Part shown: piece after piece, positions 16,157-24,149 of the stretch
How the letters are laid out: each line of letters begins with the position of its first letter
How positions within the stretch are numbered: position 1 is the first letter of the stretch
From: a virus
Length of the DNA stretch: 29,541 nt
Strand: one strand, 5' to 3'
Virus record (IMG/VR): IMGVR_UViG_3300047470_000091
Span: 1-29,541 of that record
The notes under the pieces: model-generated
What the model saw: the letters and a program-made list of their open reading frames with translations, nothing else
Told to the model about the DNA's origin: nothing
The model's database searches: none
Made by a program: the position numbers and the translations under genes

Positions 16157-16511
16157 CGTGCAGCACCTTCAGAATGTCGATGGTGTCGCGGGCGATTCCG
16201 TACTCCGGCGTCTTGCCGTTGCCGTACTCCACGATGCGGGAGTGCGGAGACCGGTTGACGATCGTCGCCGTGTGACGCCACCCAGGCTGACCGCGGAACT
16301 TCTTATTCTTCAGCCCGTATTCGACCTTCCACATCGCGCGGTACTCGCCGGGATGTGGGTCCTCCCCCGGTGTACCAACCGGGGAGATTTCCTGCGCGAC
16401 CGCCACGCCACGATGAGCCACAGGCAGTACGGCTTGGAGCATCCACGGGCGCTTCAGCATGGAGCGCATGCCGGAATACCGGCCTCTGTAGGTGCTGCGA
16501 TACGTCGTCAA
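16146..16511 (-). CDS. Neck / tail-completion protein, HK97 gp10-like position
   Basis: The 121-residue protein is basic at the N-terminus (MTTYRSTYRGRYSGMRSML). Its centre carries GEYRAMWKVEYGLKNKKFRGQPGWRHTATIVNRSPHSRIVEYGNG. The pairing of an aromatic-rich strand with the ATIVNRSPHSRIVEYG segment resembles HK97 gp10-type tail-completion proteins, in which a V-N-x-xPYA-x-xVEyG motif is usual. It joins the tail terminator and stopper genes with short overlaps on both sides. The name is inferred from this motif and the order of genes. Confidence 0.68.
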   Translation of the reverse strand: MTTYRSTYRGRYSGMRSMLKRPWMLQAVLPVAHRGVAVAQEISPVGTPGEDPHPGEYRAMWKVEYGLKNKKFRGQPGWRHTATIVNRSPHSRIVEYGNGKTPEYGIARDTIDILKVLHGGS

Positions 16512-16870
16512 CCGGTCACCTCCTGGAGGGATGCCTCTACGTGTGCGAGGGACGTTGCCGGGAACTCCAGCGGTAGCCCGATGACCTGATAGGTCCGACT
16601 GCCGTGGATGACGCGATCCTCCGCGCGCACGTCCGTCCCTGGCGGGGCGAAGAGCACGCGGCGAGTCACTACGGTCTGCTGCCCGTCGGTGTACTCCGAC
16701 GAGCTACCGACCACCACGCCATAGGGGTTCAGAACTCCACAGTTCTCCACGGTCGTCTGTGTGGCAGGCCCCGGCTTCAAGGTGCCTGCGGAGTCGCGTA
16801 CCGGCGTACCGGGACGCTTGATGATGACCGTCTCGTTCATCACGGCCCCGAGCAGGCTCACGGTGACCAC
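16508..16870 (-). CDS. Head-tail stopper-like protein
   Basis: The 120-residue protein has a small beta-barrel pattern: ETVIIKRPGTPVRDSAGTL, TVENCGVLNPYG, QQTVVTRRVLFAPPGTDVRAEDRVIHGSRTYQVIGLPLEF. This is typical of head-closure/stopper proteins that plug the connector after packaging. GTG at 16870 overlaps the upstream gene by 13 bases; GTG 16861 and ATG 16840 are alternative starts that would shorten the N-terminus. The synteny (connector, stopper, completion, terminator) is standard. Confidence 0.7.
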   Translation of the reverse strand: MVTVSLLGAVMNETVIIKRPGTPVRDSAGTLKPGPATQTTVENCGVLNPYGVVVGSSSEYTDGQQTVVTRRVLFAPPGTDVRAEDRVIHGSRTYQVIGLPLEFPATSLAHVEASLQEVTG

Positions 16871-17241
16871 CTGCGGTAGTAACGCGAGTCGACTGACGGG
16901 TCCGGCCCGATGTTCAGTGTGCCCGCCTTCGTTGACAGGCCCACTGCGCGTCGGAGCCGACGGCGCTCGTCCTCCGACAGCGCGACGCCCGTCTGAGCGT
17001 CCGCGTAGGAAACGAGCATGCCGCCGGCCTGCTCAGACCGGACGCCCGAGGGGTTGGTCAGCATCCGCGCCGCCATGGCAAGGGCCACGGAGCCGACGCC
17101 AGGCTGCGGGGGATCCGTCAGACGGTCCCCCACTTCGCCAGTGATGACGTCGAGCACCGTGTCTTGCGCAAGGCGGGCTTGCGCGTCGGTCAGCGGTCGC
17201 CCCAGAAGCGTCCGGAGGTCTTCAGCCGTGAACAGTGCCAC
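16858..17241 (-). CDS. Head-tail connector (adaptor) protein
   Basis: The 127-residue, mainly helical protein begins MALFTAEDLRTLLGRPLTDAQARLAQDTVLDVITGEVG, the usual opening of gp6-like adaptors. It continues with VALAMAARMLTNPSGVRSEQAGGMLVSYADA, typical of the family's second helical region and its G-x-x-S-x-x-Y segment. The C-terminus ends SVDSRYYRRWSP. Adaptors bind the portal and extend the DNA channel. GTG at 17241 lies within the end of the upstream gene and is preceded by GAAGGCGG. Confidence 0.8.
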   Translation of the reverse strand: MALFTAEDLRTLLGRPLTDAQARLAQDTVLDVITGEVGDRLTDPPQPGVGSVALAMAARMLTNPSGVRSEQAGGMLVSYADAQTGVALSEDERRRLRRAVGLSTKAGTLNIGPDPSVDSRYYRRWSP

Positions 17242-17467
17242 CGTCCGCCGCCTTCCGTCGCGCCGGAGCGCGCTTGACGGGTGCCTTCTTCACCGGGGCT
17301 GGCTCCGTCAGTCGACTGACGTGGATGTCCGTCCGCGGCGGCTCCGCCCACGCCTTCGGGTTCGTGATGAGGGCCTGTGCCCAGTCCGGGACCTCGTCAG
17401 CGGGGCCGAACACGTGGGCCGTGCCCTCTGCGTCCGTCACGTGGACGTGCGTTGTCAGGGTCGCCAT
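17222..17467 (-). CDS. Small hypothetical protein after the capsid gene
   Basis: The 81-residue protein has a short beta N-terminus (MATLTTHVHVTDAEGTAHVFGPADEVPDWAQALI). Its basic, Ala/Pro/Lys-rich tail (VKKAPVKRAPARRKAADGG) is possibly disordered and nucleic-acid or capsid binding. Position between major capsid and adaptor matches a small conserved open frame in many actinophages. It ends 20 bases inside the next gene, so translation is coupled. No function is assigned. Confidence 0.68.
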   Translation of the reverse strand: MATLTTHVHVTDAEGTAHVFGPADEVPDWAQALITNPKAWAEPPRTDIHVSRLTEPAPVKKAPVKRAPARRKAADGGTVHG

Positions 17468-17490
17468 GCGTGGATGCCTCGCGTTTCAGG

Positions 17491-18507
17491 TCAGAGTACG
17501 TCGGCCTGGAAGGTCAGGTCCGGGGCCGCGACGACGGGAAGCGCGATGGCCACGGCGCGGGTCCACACGGTCTGTGGGTCCTCCGACTTGTACGAGCCGA
17601 CGGCGATGCCGGCCTCGTCGCCAGCCAGCCCGTAGCGCGGGTCGTCCGCCTCCACGGGGACGCCCCACAGGGTCTGACCCACGGCGTCGCCGAACTCCGG
17701 CAGGAACAGGATCTTGTCCACGGGCGTGACTCGCGTGGCGACGCCGGAGACGTTCACCTGCGCGTCGTAGATGATCACGGGCGGGATGTCGTAGTCGCCG
17801 AGGACGGTGTTCAGTCCCTCGCGCGTCAGGACAGTGGGCGGGTTCTGCGTGTTCGCGAGCTTCGTCAGCCCCGTGTTCCGGCGCAGCCAGTTGTAGGCCG
17901 TGCGCGACATCAGGGTGTACGCCGGCAGGCGACCGTTCGTGGTGTTGTAGACGTCGAGCCAGCTCGACAGGTCACCGTAGGCGTCCGCGGTGGCGAAGGT
18001 GCTCCACGGGGTCGACGCCGTCACGGAGTGCGAGGCACTACGGCCGAAGTCGACGCTGGCCTGAACACCGTTCTCGTTCAGGGTCACAGCACCGGAGAAC
18101 AGTGCCTCGCCGCGAGCGAGTTCGAGACGGGCTTCGATCTGGCGGGCCAGGCGAACGCCGTCCGCAAGCATGGCGTCGCGGATCTCCGCGTTCTGCGTGT
18201 CGACGTTCCGGCGCCGGATCCGCTCGTACTCGCCGACGGGGATCTTCCGCGAGATGGGCGGCAGTTCGCCGCTCACGCGCGCACCGCCGGGACGGACAGC
18301 GACGTCGGAGCTGGCGTCGTAGGCACGGAAGTTCGCGGCCTCCGTCAGGCCTCCGCCACCCCGGGTGAACCGGTAGCTGAGGTCGTTGACCGTGTCGTTG
18401 GGGAGCCAGCGGTCCAGCGTCTCCGCGTTCTCCGGGCGGTCGGCGAGAGCCGCCCGCGCGTACCCGGTGAGTTCCGCCGGGGTGGCGAACTCGTCAATGA
18501 GCTGCAT
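17491..18507 (-). CDS. Major capsid protein, GpE family
   Basis: The 338-residue protein fits the lambda GpE-type HK97-fold capsid family. Characteristic parts are the N-terminal segment with RWLPNDTVNDLSYRF, EAANFRAYDASSDVAVRPGG and ELPPISRKIPVGEYERIRRR. A long helix AMLADGVRLARQIEARLELARGEALFSG leads into the P-domain, and the C-terminal part reads WTRAVAIALPVVAAPDLTFQADVL. It builds the icosahedral shell with the decoration protein encoded just upstream. ATG 18507 has GAGAGGT nine bases upstream. Confidence 0.93.
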   Translation of the reverse strand: MQLIDEFATPAELTGYARAALADRPENAETLDRWLPNDTVNDLSYRFTRGGGGLTEAANFRAYDASSDVAVRPGGARVSGELPPISRKIPVGEYERIRRRNVDTQNAEIRDAMLADGVRLARQIEARLELARGEALFSGAVTLNENGVQASVDFGRSASHSVTASTPWSTFATADAYGDLSSWLDVYNTTNGRLPAYTLMSRTAYNWLRRNTGLTKLANTQNPPTVLTREGLNTVLGDYDIPPVIIYDAQVNVSGVATRVTPVDKILFLPEFGDAVGQTLWGVPVEADDPRYGLAGDEAGIAVGSYKSEDPQTVWTRAVAIALPVVAAPDLTFQADVL

Positions 18508-18520
18508 GGGTGGTTACCTC

Positions 18521-18919
18521 TCAGATGAAGATGACGCGGGCGCCGAGATCGACCTTGCCGGCGGCGTCGACGGCGACGGGAAGCTTGGCCTCCCGGATCA
18601 CGCAGTGGATGAGCATCGACGCGACGGCGGACGTCAGGGTCGCGCCCCGCCGGGTGACGACCTCCACGCCCGTGAAGAGGAAGCCGACGCAGGTCTGACG
18701 ACCGTCGGTCGCGGCGTCGCTGTACAGGCCGTACTTACCGCCGGACGTGATCTTGCCGAGCGGGATCCCGCTCTTCACGTAGCCGTCCGGGTAGTGGGTG
18801 CCGGCGGTGAAGGTGGAGACGTCGAGAGTCACGCTCTGGACGATGTCGGTGCCGTGCTCGCTGCCGAGCCAGTCCCGCCGATCCTGCGTGAACGACTCAG
18901 TGATGAGTCCGAGGTTCAT
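18521..18919 (-). CDS. Head decoration protein, lambda gpD-like
   Basis: The 132-residue protein has the decoration pattern: FTAGTHYPDGYVKSGIPLGKITSGGKYGLYSDAATDGRQTCVGFLFTGVEV, followed by a predicted loop and SAVASMLIHCVIREAKLPVAVDAA. Lambda D-like proteins bind as trimers to the expanded capsid and stabilise it. The gene lies directly before the major capsid gene, with a 13-base gap. GGAGG is placed close to the ATG. Confidence 0.88.
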   Translation of the reverse strand: MNLGLITESFTQDRRDWLGSEHGTDIVQSVTLDVSTFTAGTHYPDGYVKSGIPLGKITSGGKYGLYSDAATDGRQTCVGFLFTGVEVVTRRGATLTSAVASMLIHCVIREAKLPVAVDAAGKVDLGARVIFI

Positions 18920-18940
18920 GGGTCCTCCGAGGGGAGTAGG

Positions 18941-19576
18941 TCAGTTCTTGGCGTGGCGCTCGCGGTACAGCGCGGCACCGGTCGCCGTGGTCTTCTTGCC
19001 GTCGCCCGCGTCGTCACCACGAGGTCCGCCGGAGCGGGGGGCGCCGCTACCTGCGTTCGTGGTGCCGAACTCCGCCTTCAGTGCGTCGGCGTCGGCCTCC
19101 AGCTCCTCCTTCGTGGAGCCCTGGAGACGCTTCGCCTGCGCAACGGTCAGGCCCTTGTCGGCCGCGACCTGGACGCGCAGGAGTTCTGCCGTAGCGGCTG
19201 CAGCCGTCGCGGCGTTGGTCGCAGCCAGCGCCTTAGCGTCGTCAGCCTCCTTCTGGAGTCGCTGCGTCTCGCTCAGCTCAGCGGCCTTACGGGTGTTCAG
19301 CTCCGTCTCAGCCGCGCGCAGACGCTCCAGCTCCGCGGCGTCCGGGGCGGCGTTGGCGCGCGCCTCGTGCTTGCGGGAGTGGTGCCTCCAGTACGCGACC
19401 TGCTGCGCCGGGTCCATCTCCGCGACGGGCTTGCCGTCGGGATAGCCGTGCTCGTTGACGGTCGTCCCGCCTCCGCCGCCGCCTCCCTGGTCACCCGGGG
19501 GCGCGTCGAAGAGGTTCCACGGCTGCGCGGAGAAGGTGAGGAGCGCGTTACGGCGCGCGAGAGTGCGACGGTTCAT
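18941..19576 (-). CDS. Scaffold-like protein
   Basis: This 211-residue, highly charged, alanine-rich protein has a glycine run (about 31-37) followed by VAEMDPAQQVAYWRHHSRKHEARANAAPDAAELERLR. A long predicted coiled coil (about 75-135; TELNTRKAAELSETQRLQKEADDAKAL) ends in a Gly/Lys-rich tail. The AYWRHHSRKHE segment recurs in actinophage scaffold proteins. Scaffolds guide procapsid assembly and are then removed. No protease gene is visible next to it, so processing may be absent or supplied differently. Confidence 0.8.
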   Translation of the reverse strand: MNRRTLARRNALLTFSAQPWNLFDAPPGDQGGGGGGGTTVNEHGYPDGKPVAEMDPAQQVAYWRHHSRKHEARANAAPDAAELERLRAAETELNTRKAAELSETQRLQKEADDAKALAATNAATAAAATAELLRVQVAADKGLTVAQAKRLQGSTKEELEADADALKAEFGTTNAGSGAPRSGGPRGDDAGDGKKTTATGAALYRERHAKN

Positions 19577-19617
19577 GCGGTGTTCCCCTGTCGGGAGTCG
19601 TCAGCCCATGCCGGGCG

Positions 19618-20430
19618 TCAGGTCGGAAGGTGAATGTCGTTGGGGCCCGTGAATCGCTGGCCCTTGAAGCCCAAGACGGGACCGATCTCTCCGTGCTCGT
19701 GGGCGATGATCAGCTTTCGGTAGTCGACGGCGCGCGCTCCGCGGTCGAAGGTTCCGAGCGCCGCCTCTACGGCTGCGTGGATGGCCTCTAGCTTCGCCTC
19801 GTCGACGACCTGGCCCGGGTCAAAGTCCGACCTGACCGTCTTCACGAGGCAGTCACAGCCAGGGTGGATCGGGAGGAGGTTCTTCTTCCGGTAGCGCTGC
19901 GTCGACGCGATCAGGCAGAGCGCGCAGTTGTGCTCTCCGATCGGCTCACGGATCGTGTATTCCACGCCGGGCTGATCGTCGGTGACCTCAACCACGGTGT
20001 GCGTGCGCGTGAGCTGCAGGTCCGTCTTCACAAGGCTGTTCAGCCGGTTGGAGCCACGCTCCACGGCGACGTCAAGTGGCTCGTCCTTCGACAGCGCGAG
20101 CCACACCTCTTTGAACGGGCGCTCGTAGACCTCCGCCGGCTCCACGCCGTTACGGATCGCGGCTCCGGTGACCTTGTCGAAGTCCAGGTCCACACGAGAC
20201 GACTCGTCGGCTATCTCGCGGTACAGCCGCTCCAGGTAGGTGGTCGTGAGACTCGCTACCTGTCGCTGGCCGGCGACGAGGATCGGCAGGGCCGACTTCT
20301 GGAAGCCGTCGACGTCAGAGCCACGCCAGGACTTCAGCCCGGACCACTGACGCGTCATGTTTCCCAGGACGCTCGTCCACACGCGCCGGACCGACGCGTC
20401 GTAGCGGAGGTCAAGCGGCGTTAGCGTCAC
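19618..20430 (-). CDS. MuF-like minor head protein
   Basis: GTG at 20430 (GAGGGA seven bases upstream, 20-base overlap with the portal) is preferred and gives 270 residues. The frame extends to 20493 but that adds low-complexity sequence inside the portal gene. The motif EHNCALCLIASTQRYRKKNLLPIHPGCDCLVK (about 170-205) combines CxxC with HPGCDC and matches the C-terminal region of MuF-domain head-morphogenesis proteins. The N-terminal helices (WRGSDVDGFQKSALPILVAGQ) probably contact the portal. The protein is probably ejected or structural inside the head. No toxin domain is seen at the C-terminus. Confidence 0.82.
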   Translation of the reverse strand: MTLTPLDLRYDASVRRVWTSVLGNMTRQWSGLKSWRGSDVDGFQKSALPILVAGQRQVASLTTTYLERLYREIADESSRVDLDFDKVTGAAIRNGVEPAEVYERPFKEVWLALSKDEPLDVAVERGSNRLNSLVKTDLQLTRTHTVVEVTDDQPGVEYTIREPIGEHNCALCLIASTQRYRKKNLLPIHPGCDCLVKTVRSDFDPGQVVDEAKLEAIHAAVEAALGTFDRGARAVDYRKLIIAHEHGEIGPVLGFKGQRFTGPNDIHLPT

Positions 20431-21898
20431 TGCCGGTCCCTCGTCCGATCGTGGCCCGCGGGTCCGTGGCTGGTGGCTGCTTGCCGTTCGCATCAGTGAT
20501 CGGCGTGACGGAAGCCGTCGGAGCGAGCAGAGCGTCCGCCGCCCGGTCGACCTCCATGCGGTCGATCTCCTGCGGTGTGTATCCCATGTCCTCCATGCGC
20601 TGACGCCAGGGGACTCCGGCCGCGTCCTTCTTCACGGCAGCGTCCGCGAGTTCGCTGATGCTGCGGGACTCCGGGTCACGCCAGACGGTCTCAGCGTCGA
20701 AGGCGTTAGCGCGTTCCTCGTCGCCCAGGACGGTGAAGGCCAGGCGCATCACGCGCTCCCAGCTTTCGCCAAAGTTGCGCTGACGGTCGCGGACCTTGGA
20801 CACGAGTCCGGTCTCCGCGGCTTTCAGGGCGTCGCCGGAGACGTTGACGATCTGCCCCGTCAGGTAGTGCGGGGGCGTCCGGGAGATAGCAGCCAGGTCA
20901 GCAACAGCGGATTCCACTGCGCGCACGTACGGCATGAGGTCCGTGGCGGAGAACTCGCCGAACTTGACCTCGTTGTCGTCGACCGTCCACAGAGACTTGA
21001 TGTCCAGTTTGAACGGTTCGAGCTTCTTCCCCGTGATGGGGTCTTCGTCGACCTCCAGGCCCGCGGCCCATCGCTGCCGGAACGCGCCGTAGCGCATGGC
21101 AGCAATCAGGTTGATCAGCGACAGATTGATGCGGTCCTGAATCGCGAGGATGTCTTCGTGCTCCGCGAACCCTGCCGGCCGACGGTTGCGACGGTTCGTG
21201 AAGACGCCGAACGGGACGGCGCGCAGCTCGTTACTGGCGCTTCCGTCCGTGGCGCTGGGAAGCGTCATCGCATCCCACGTACGGACGTGGGCGAAGTTCG
21301 GGCGCTCCGTCTTCGTGGTGAAGTAGTGGATCGTGTCCGGCGTCCAGAGCGTCGCCCGCGTCTGCCCGGTCCAGTCGTCTCGCCAGAGCTTCATGCCAGC
21401 AGCCAGCTTGCGCCGGTTGCCCTGCTCGTGCTCCACGGCAACCTGTCGGGGCGTCTCGTGCGTCAGCACTGGTCGGCCGTCGTCGCCCTTTTCGACGAGG
21501 ACGAAGGCACGTCGCTGGGACGCGGCACCGTAGTGCACGAGGTCCGCGTCCGCGTCCATGCTGTTCTCTTGCCAGATTCGGTTTGCGTCCTCGTCAGCAG
21601 TCTTCGCCTTGCCCTTGCTGGACGCCTTGCCGAAACGAAAGCCGTCGACGTGCATGCGCTCTGTCATGGAGTCGATGACGAGGCCCGTCCAGTTGGCGCG
21701 GGCGACCTTCATCCACTCGTGTGCCTCGCGTGGATCAACTCCGGGAACCGATGGGAGCGGCGGACAACCGTCGGCGTACCGCTGGAGGAGGTCCAGCCCG
21801 GGGCGCTCGTCGTCGCCCTCGCGCTCGTCCAGGATCTTCTTCCCCAGACGTTGCAACCACCATCCCGGGGACTCGGGCTGACTGGCGTCGATGGCCAT
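20411..21898 (-). CDS. Portal protein, SPP1 gp6-like
   Basis: The 495-residue protein begins MAIDASQPESPGWWLQRLGKKILDE and carries family-like segments ARANWTGLVIDSMTERMHVDGFRF, AVPFGVFTNRRNRRPAGFAEHEDILAIQDRINLSLINLIAAM and SRTPPHYLTGQIVNVSGDALKAAETGLVSKVRDRQRNFGESWERVMRLAF. Together these identify a gp6-type portal, the dodecameric ring through which DNA enters and leaves. The C-terminus becomes disordered (ITDANGKQPPATDPRATIG). It begins 17 bases after the terminase stop, with AAGGGGG at a long 11-base spacing. Confidence 0.93.
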   Translation of the reverse strand: MAIDASQPESPGWWLQRLGKKILDEREGDDERPGLDLLQRYADGCPPLPSVPGVDPREAHEWMKVARANWTGLVIDSMTERMHVDGFRFGKASSKGKAKTADEDANRIWQENSMDADADLVHYGAASQRRAFVLVEKGDDGRPVLTHETPRQVAVEHEQGNRRKLAAGMKLWRDDWTGQTRATLWTPDTIHYFTTKTERPNFAHVRTWDAMTLPSATDGSASNELRAVPFGVFTNRRNRRPAGFAEHEDILAIQDRINLSLINLIAAMRYGAFRQRWAAGLEVDEDPITGKKLEPFKLDIKSLWTVDDNEVKFGEFSATDLMPYVRAVESAVADLAAISRTPPHYLTGQIVNVSGDALKAAETGLVSKVRDRQRNFGESWERVMRLAFTVLGDEERANAFDAETVWRDPESRSISELADAAVKKDAAGVPWRQRMEDMGYTPQEIDRMEVDRAADALLAPTASVTPITDANGKQPPATDPRATIGRGTGSDANAA

Positions 21899-21915
21899 AG
21901 ATGACCGGCCCCCTT

Positions 21916-23622
21916 TCAGAAGGCTACGAGCTTGGAAGACTTCTTCTTTCGCTTCGTGATGCCGGCAGCGACAGCGTCAGCGCGGCACTCGTAGGCGAGA
22001 ATCGCCGACATGGCGGCGTCGATCTTCTTCGGAGACTTGGCGTGCTCCTTGCCGATCCCCATGTGGTTGCGGCCCATCTCCTTGCGGCGGGCGTTAAGGA
22101 CGTGGCGGGTCAGCCTCGCGCCGTTGCGCGCGTAGTCCGTTTCGTCGTCGTCCAGCGTCTCCGCGTGTGACAGGCCCTTGTCCTGAACGGCGTCGTGGAA
22201 CCGGTTGATCGCCTGCTCCATGGCCGTGGGTCTGTTGGTCCACCACTCCAGCGGGCGTGCCTGAACCGCTCGGACGCGGAGGTCGTTGCCGAAGTCGGCG
22301 GTCCAGCGGTCTACGTAGTCCTGCCAGTGCGGCGGGTCGCAGTAGAACCCGGCGACGTCGAAACGCTCGAAGGCACGGGCGACAGCACCGTCAACCGACT
22401 CGCGGTCGACTTGCCAGCCTTCGCCTTCGGGTCCTTCTGGCTTTTCCCATACGCCCAGGAGCTGAAGGTGACCGTCGGAGACGCGGCACGCTGTGAGCGC
22501 CGTGGCGTCGTCTCGGATCGAGCCGTCGAAGCCCAGCGTGATCAGCTCGCCTGCTTCGAGTTCCTCGTCCCGTCGGCACAGAGCCCAGCTATCGGGATCC
22601 ATCCACGCGTTAGAGGCGACGGTCCGCGAGTTGAGGAAGTAGCGCCGACCGTCAGCAGAGTCGTTGCGGGTGTCGTAGAAGTCGTCGACCAGCGACTCCA
22701 GGTCCATCCACTCCATGGCGTCGCCGTAGGCGTCCAACAGAGCGTCCCGGAGGGCGTCCTCGTCCTTCAGGTCACGGCACTCGCCCCAACGGTGGTCATA
22801 CATGAGGCGTGCGCGTCCGCGCTTCTTACGACCCTCGCGGATCGCCTCCGCCTCGTCGTACGTGCGCTCAGCGACGGAGTCCTGCCCGGGGGCGAACATG
22901 GTCGTGGTTTCGAGGTACCACGTCTGCGCGCCGCGCTTCCTCTTGCGGAGGTTTCGGGTCACCGTCGCGTACATCCGACGCAGCTCGGGCGTGTTGTAGA
23001 GGTGGGTCTCGTCGAAGCAGACCCACGTTTCCTTACCGCCGTCCTTGGACGAGCTGGAGGCGGTCGACGGCATGATCTCTCCGCCGTCAGGGAGGTTGAT
23101 TCGGGTAATCCCGACGTCCACGCCGGGAATGTGGCTGAGTGGCGACGCCTCGTCAGTCAGGTTGAAGTAGATCGTGTCGAAGACGTTGCCGGTCTGGCCT
23201 TCTTCCGTGGCCATGATCCGGAGGTACGGCACTCTGACGGGCTGGCCCATTGGTTCGCCAGGCTCGTAGACGTACTCAAAGCCCAGTCCCCACGGGTCCG
23301 TGTAGACCTCGCCGCCCTCTGCCCAGCCAGCGAACCGCGCCGGCCCGAAGGCTTCGAAGAGGCCTATTCGGGCGCCCAGTCCGCTCTTGTCGCAGCCCTT
23401 CGGGCGGCTGAAGAACGCTGAGTCGTAGAGGAGACGGCCCTCGTCATCGTCGACCGCGTAGCAGTCCACGATGAACCCGGTGTACTCGTCACGATGCCGT
23501 ACGGGCTCGCCCTGGACGTCGCCAGGGCCGTGTACGACGAAGTACTCCATCCATGCGACCGCCAGCCACCCAAGAGAGCGGCTGCGGTCGTGACCCGGGG
23601 CGCGCACAAGGGCGCGCGGCAC
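21916..23622 (-). CDS. terL: Terminase large subunit
   Basis: The 568-residue protein has an ATPase half with SRPKGCDKSGLGA at residues 72-84, a non-classical Walker A (KGCDKS rather than GxGKS). Walker B is ETWVCFDETHLY (D204, E205). The nuclease half carries ITLGFDGSIRDDATAL, VAGFYCDPPHWQDY and KKIDAAMSAILAYECRADA, supplying the acidic triad. The C-terminus is basic (KRKKKSSKLVAF). The protein pumps DNA into the procapsid and cuts concatemers. GTG at 23622 has AGGAG five bases upstream and lies eight bases after the small-subunit stop. With an HNH gene nearby, cohesive-end packaging is likely, but no cos site was identified. Confidence 0.94.
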   Translation of the reverse strand: MPRALVRAPGHDRSRSLGWLAVAWMEYFVVHGPGDVQGEPVRHRDEYTGFIVDCYAVDDDEGRLLYDSAFFSRPKGCDKSGLGARIGLFEAFGPARFAGWAEGGEVYTDPWGLGFEYVYEPGEPMGQPVRVPYLRIMATEEGQTGNVFDTIYFNLTDEASPLSHIPGVDVGITRINLPDGGEIMPSTASSSSKDGGKETWVCFDETHLYNTPELRRMYATVTRNLRKRKRGAQTWYLETTTMFAPGQDSVAERTYDEAEAIREGRKKRGRARLMYDHRWGECRDLKDEDALRDALLDAYGDAMEWMDLESLVDDFYDTRNDSADGRRYFLNSRTVASNAWMDPDSWALCRRDEELEAGELITLGFDGSIRDDATALTACRVSDGHLQLLGVWEKPEGPEGEGWQVDRESVDGAVARAFERFDVAGFYCDPPHWQDYVDRWTADFGNDLRVRAVQARPLEWWTNRPTAMEQAINRFHDAVQDKGLSHAETLDDDETDYARNGARLTRHVLNARRKEMGRNHMGIGKEHAKSPKKIDAAMSAILAYECRADAVAAGITKRKKKSSKLVAF

Positions 23623-23630
23623 GGGGTCTC

Positions 23631-24098
23631 CTAGCCTGTTAGACGGGCACGGCGGGACGAGATGTCAGTGACGTTCTGGGAGGCCGCGTGAGGGGCACTC
23701 GTGGGCTTCGCGGAGGGGTCGTCGACCTTCAGCTTCAGGCGGGCTCTGTCCTCCGGCGTGGCGCCGAACTTGGCCGCTCTGAGCCGTACTTCGGCTGCTA
23801 GCGTCCACTGGCCCTTTCCCCACATGGAGTGGTGCATCAGGGCCGTGTCGATGAGGAACGCCCAGTCCGTGTCAGTGAACGTCTGAGCCTGCGGGGAGCG
23901 ACGCCAGGTGTCCCACCACGCGTGCGTCATGGGATGCCACTCGTACGGGTCGCCGTCCTTGTCTTCTCCTAGCACCCCCTCCGGAAGCTCCGGTCCGCGA
24001 AGCTCGTCGTCGGGGACGACCACCGTCTCCGCGGGTCCGTCAGCGTTGCGCCGACGTCGCTTCGTTGGGTCCTTGGGGGCGGGTCCACGTCCGGCCAT
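23631..24098 (-). CDS. terS: Terminase small subunit, P27-like
   Basis: The 155-residue protein starts MAGRGPAPKDPTKRRRRNAD, the signature opening of P27-type small terminases. It is followed by an acidic linker (about 28-48) and a helical core (HPMTHAWWDTWRRSPQAQTFTDTDWAFLIDTALMHHSMWGKGQWTLAAEVRLRAAKFGATPEDRARLKLKV) and a Ser/Ala-rich tail. It recognises the packaging site and recruits the large subunit. The GGGAGGT Shine-Dalgarno eight bases before the ATG lies in one arm of a predicted hairpin (24107-24146), so its translation may be restrained. Confidence 0.9.
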   Translation of the reverse strand: MAGRGPAPKDPTKRRRRNADGPAETVVVPDDELRGPELPEGVLGEDKDGDPYEWHPMTHAWWDTWRRSPQAQTFTDTDWAFLIDTALMHHSMWGKGQWTLAAEVRLRAAKFGATPEDRARLKLKVDDPSAKPTSAPHAASQNVTDISSRRARLTG

Positions 24099-24106
24099 GC
24101 GGGTAC

Positions 24107-24146
24107 CTCCCGGGGTTGAGGACGTCAGCGCGTCCCCTGCCGGGAG
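24107..24146 (-). promoter_or_regulatory. Hairpin overlapping the small-terminase ribosome-binding site
   Basis: On the minus strand CTCCCGG (24146-24140) can pair with CCGGGAG (24113-24107), with an inner helix GGACG/CGTCC. The downstream arm contains most of the GGGAGGT Shine-Dalgarno of the small terminase. Folding would hide the site unless ribosomes ending on the upstream gene open it. Confidence 0.45.
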
Positions 24147-24149
24147 TAG

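Noticed and set aside
22195-23421. 408-codon plus-strand open frame
   Set aside because: It lies wholly opposite the large terminase, whose motifs are clear; no recognisable domain or ribosome-binding site.
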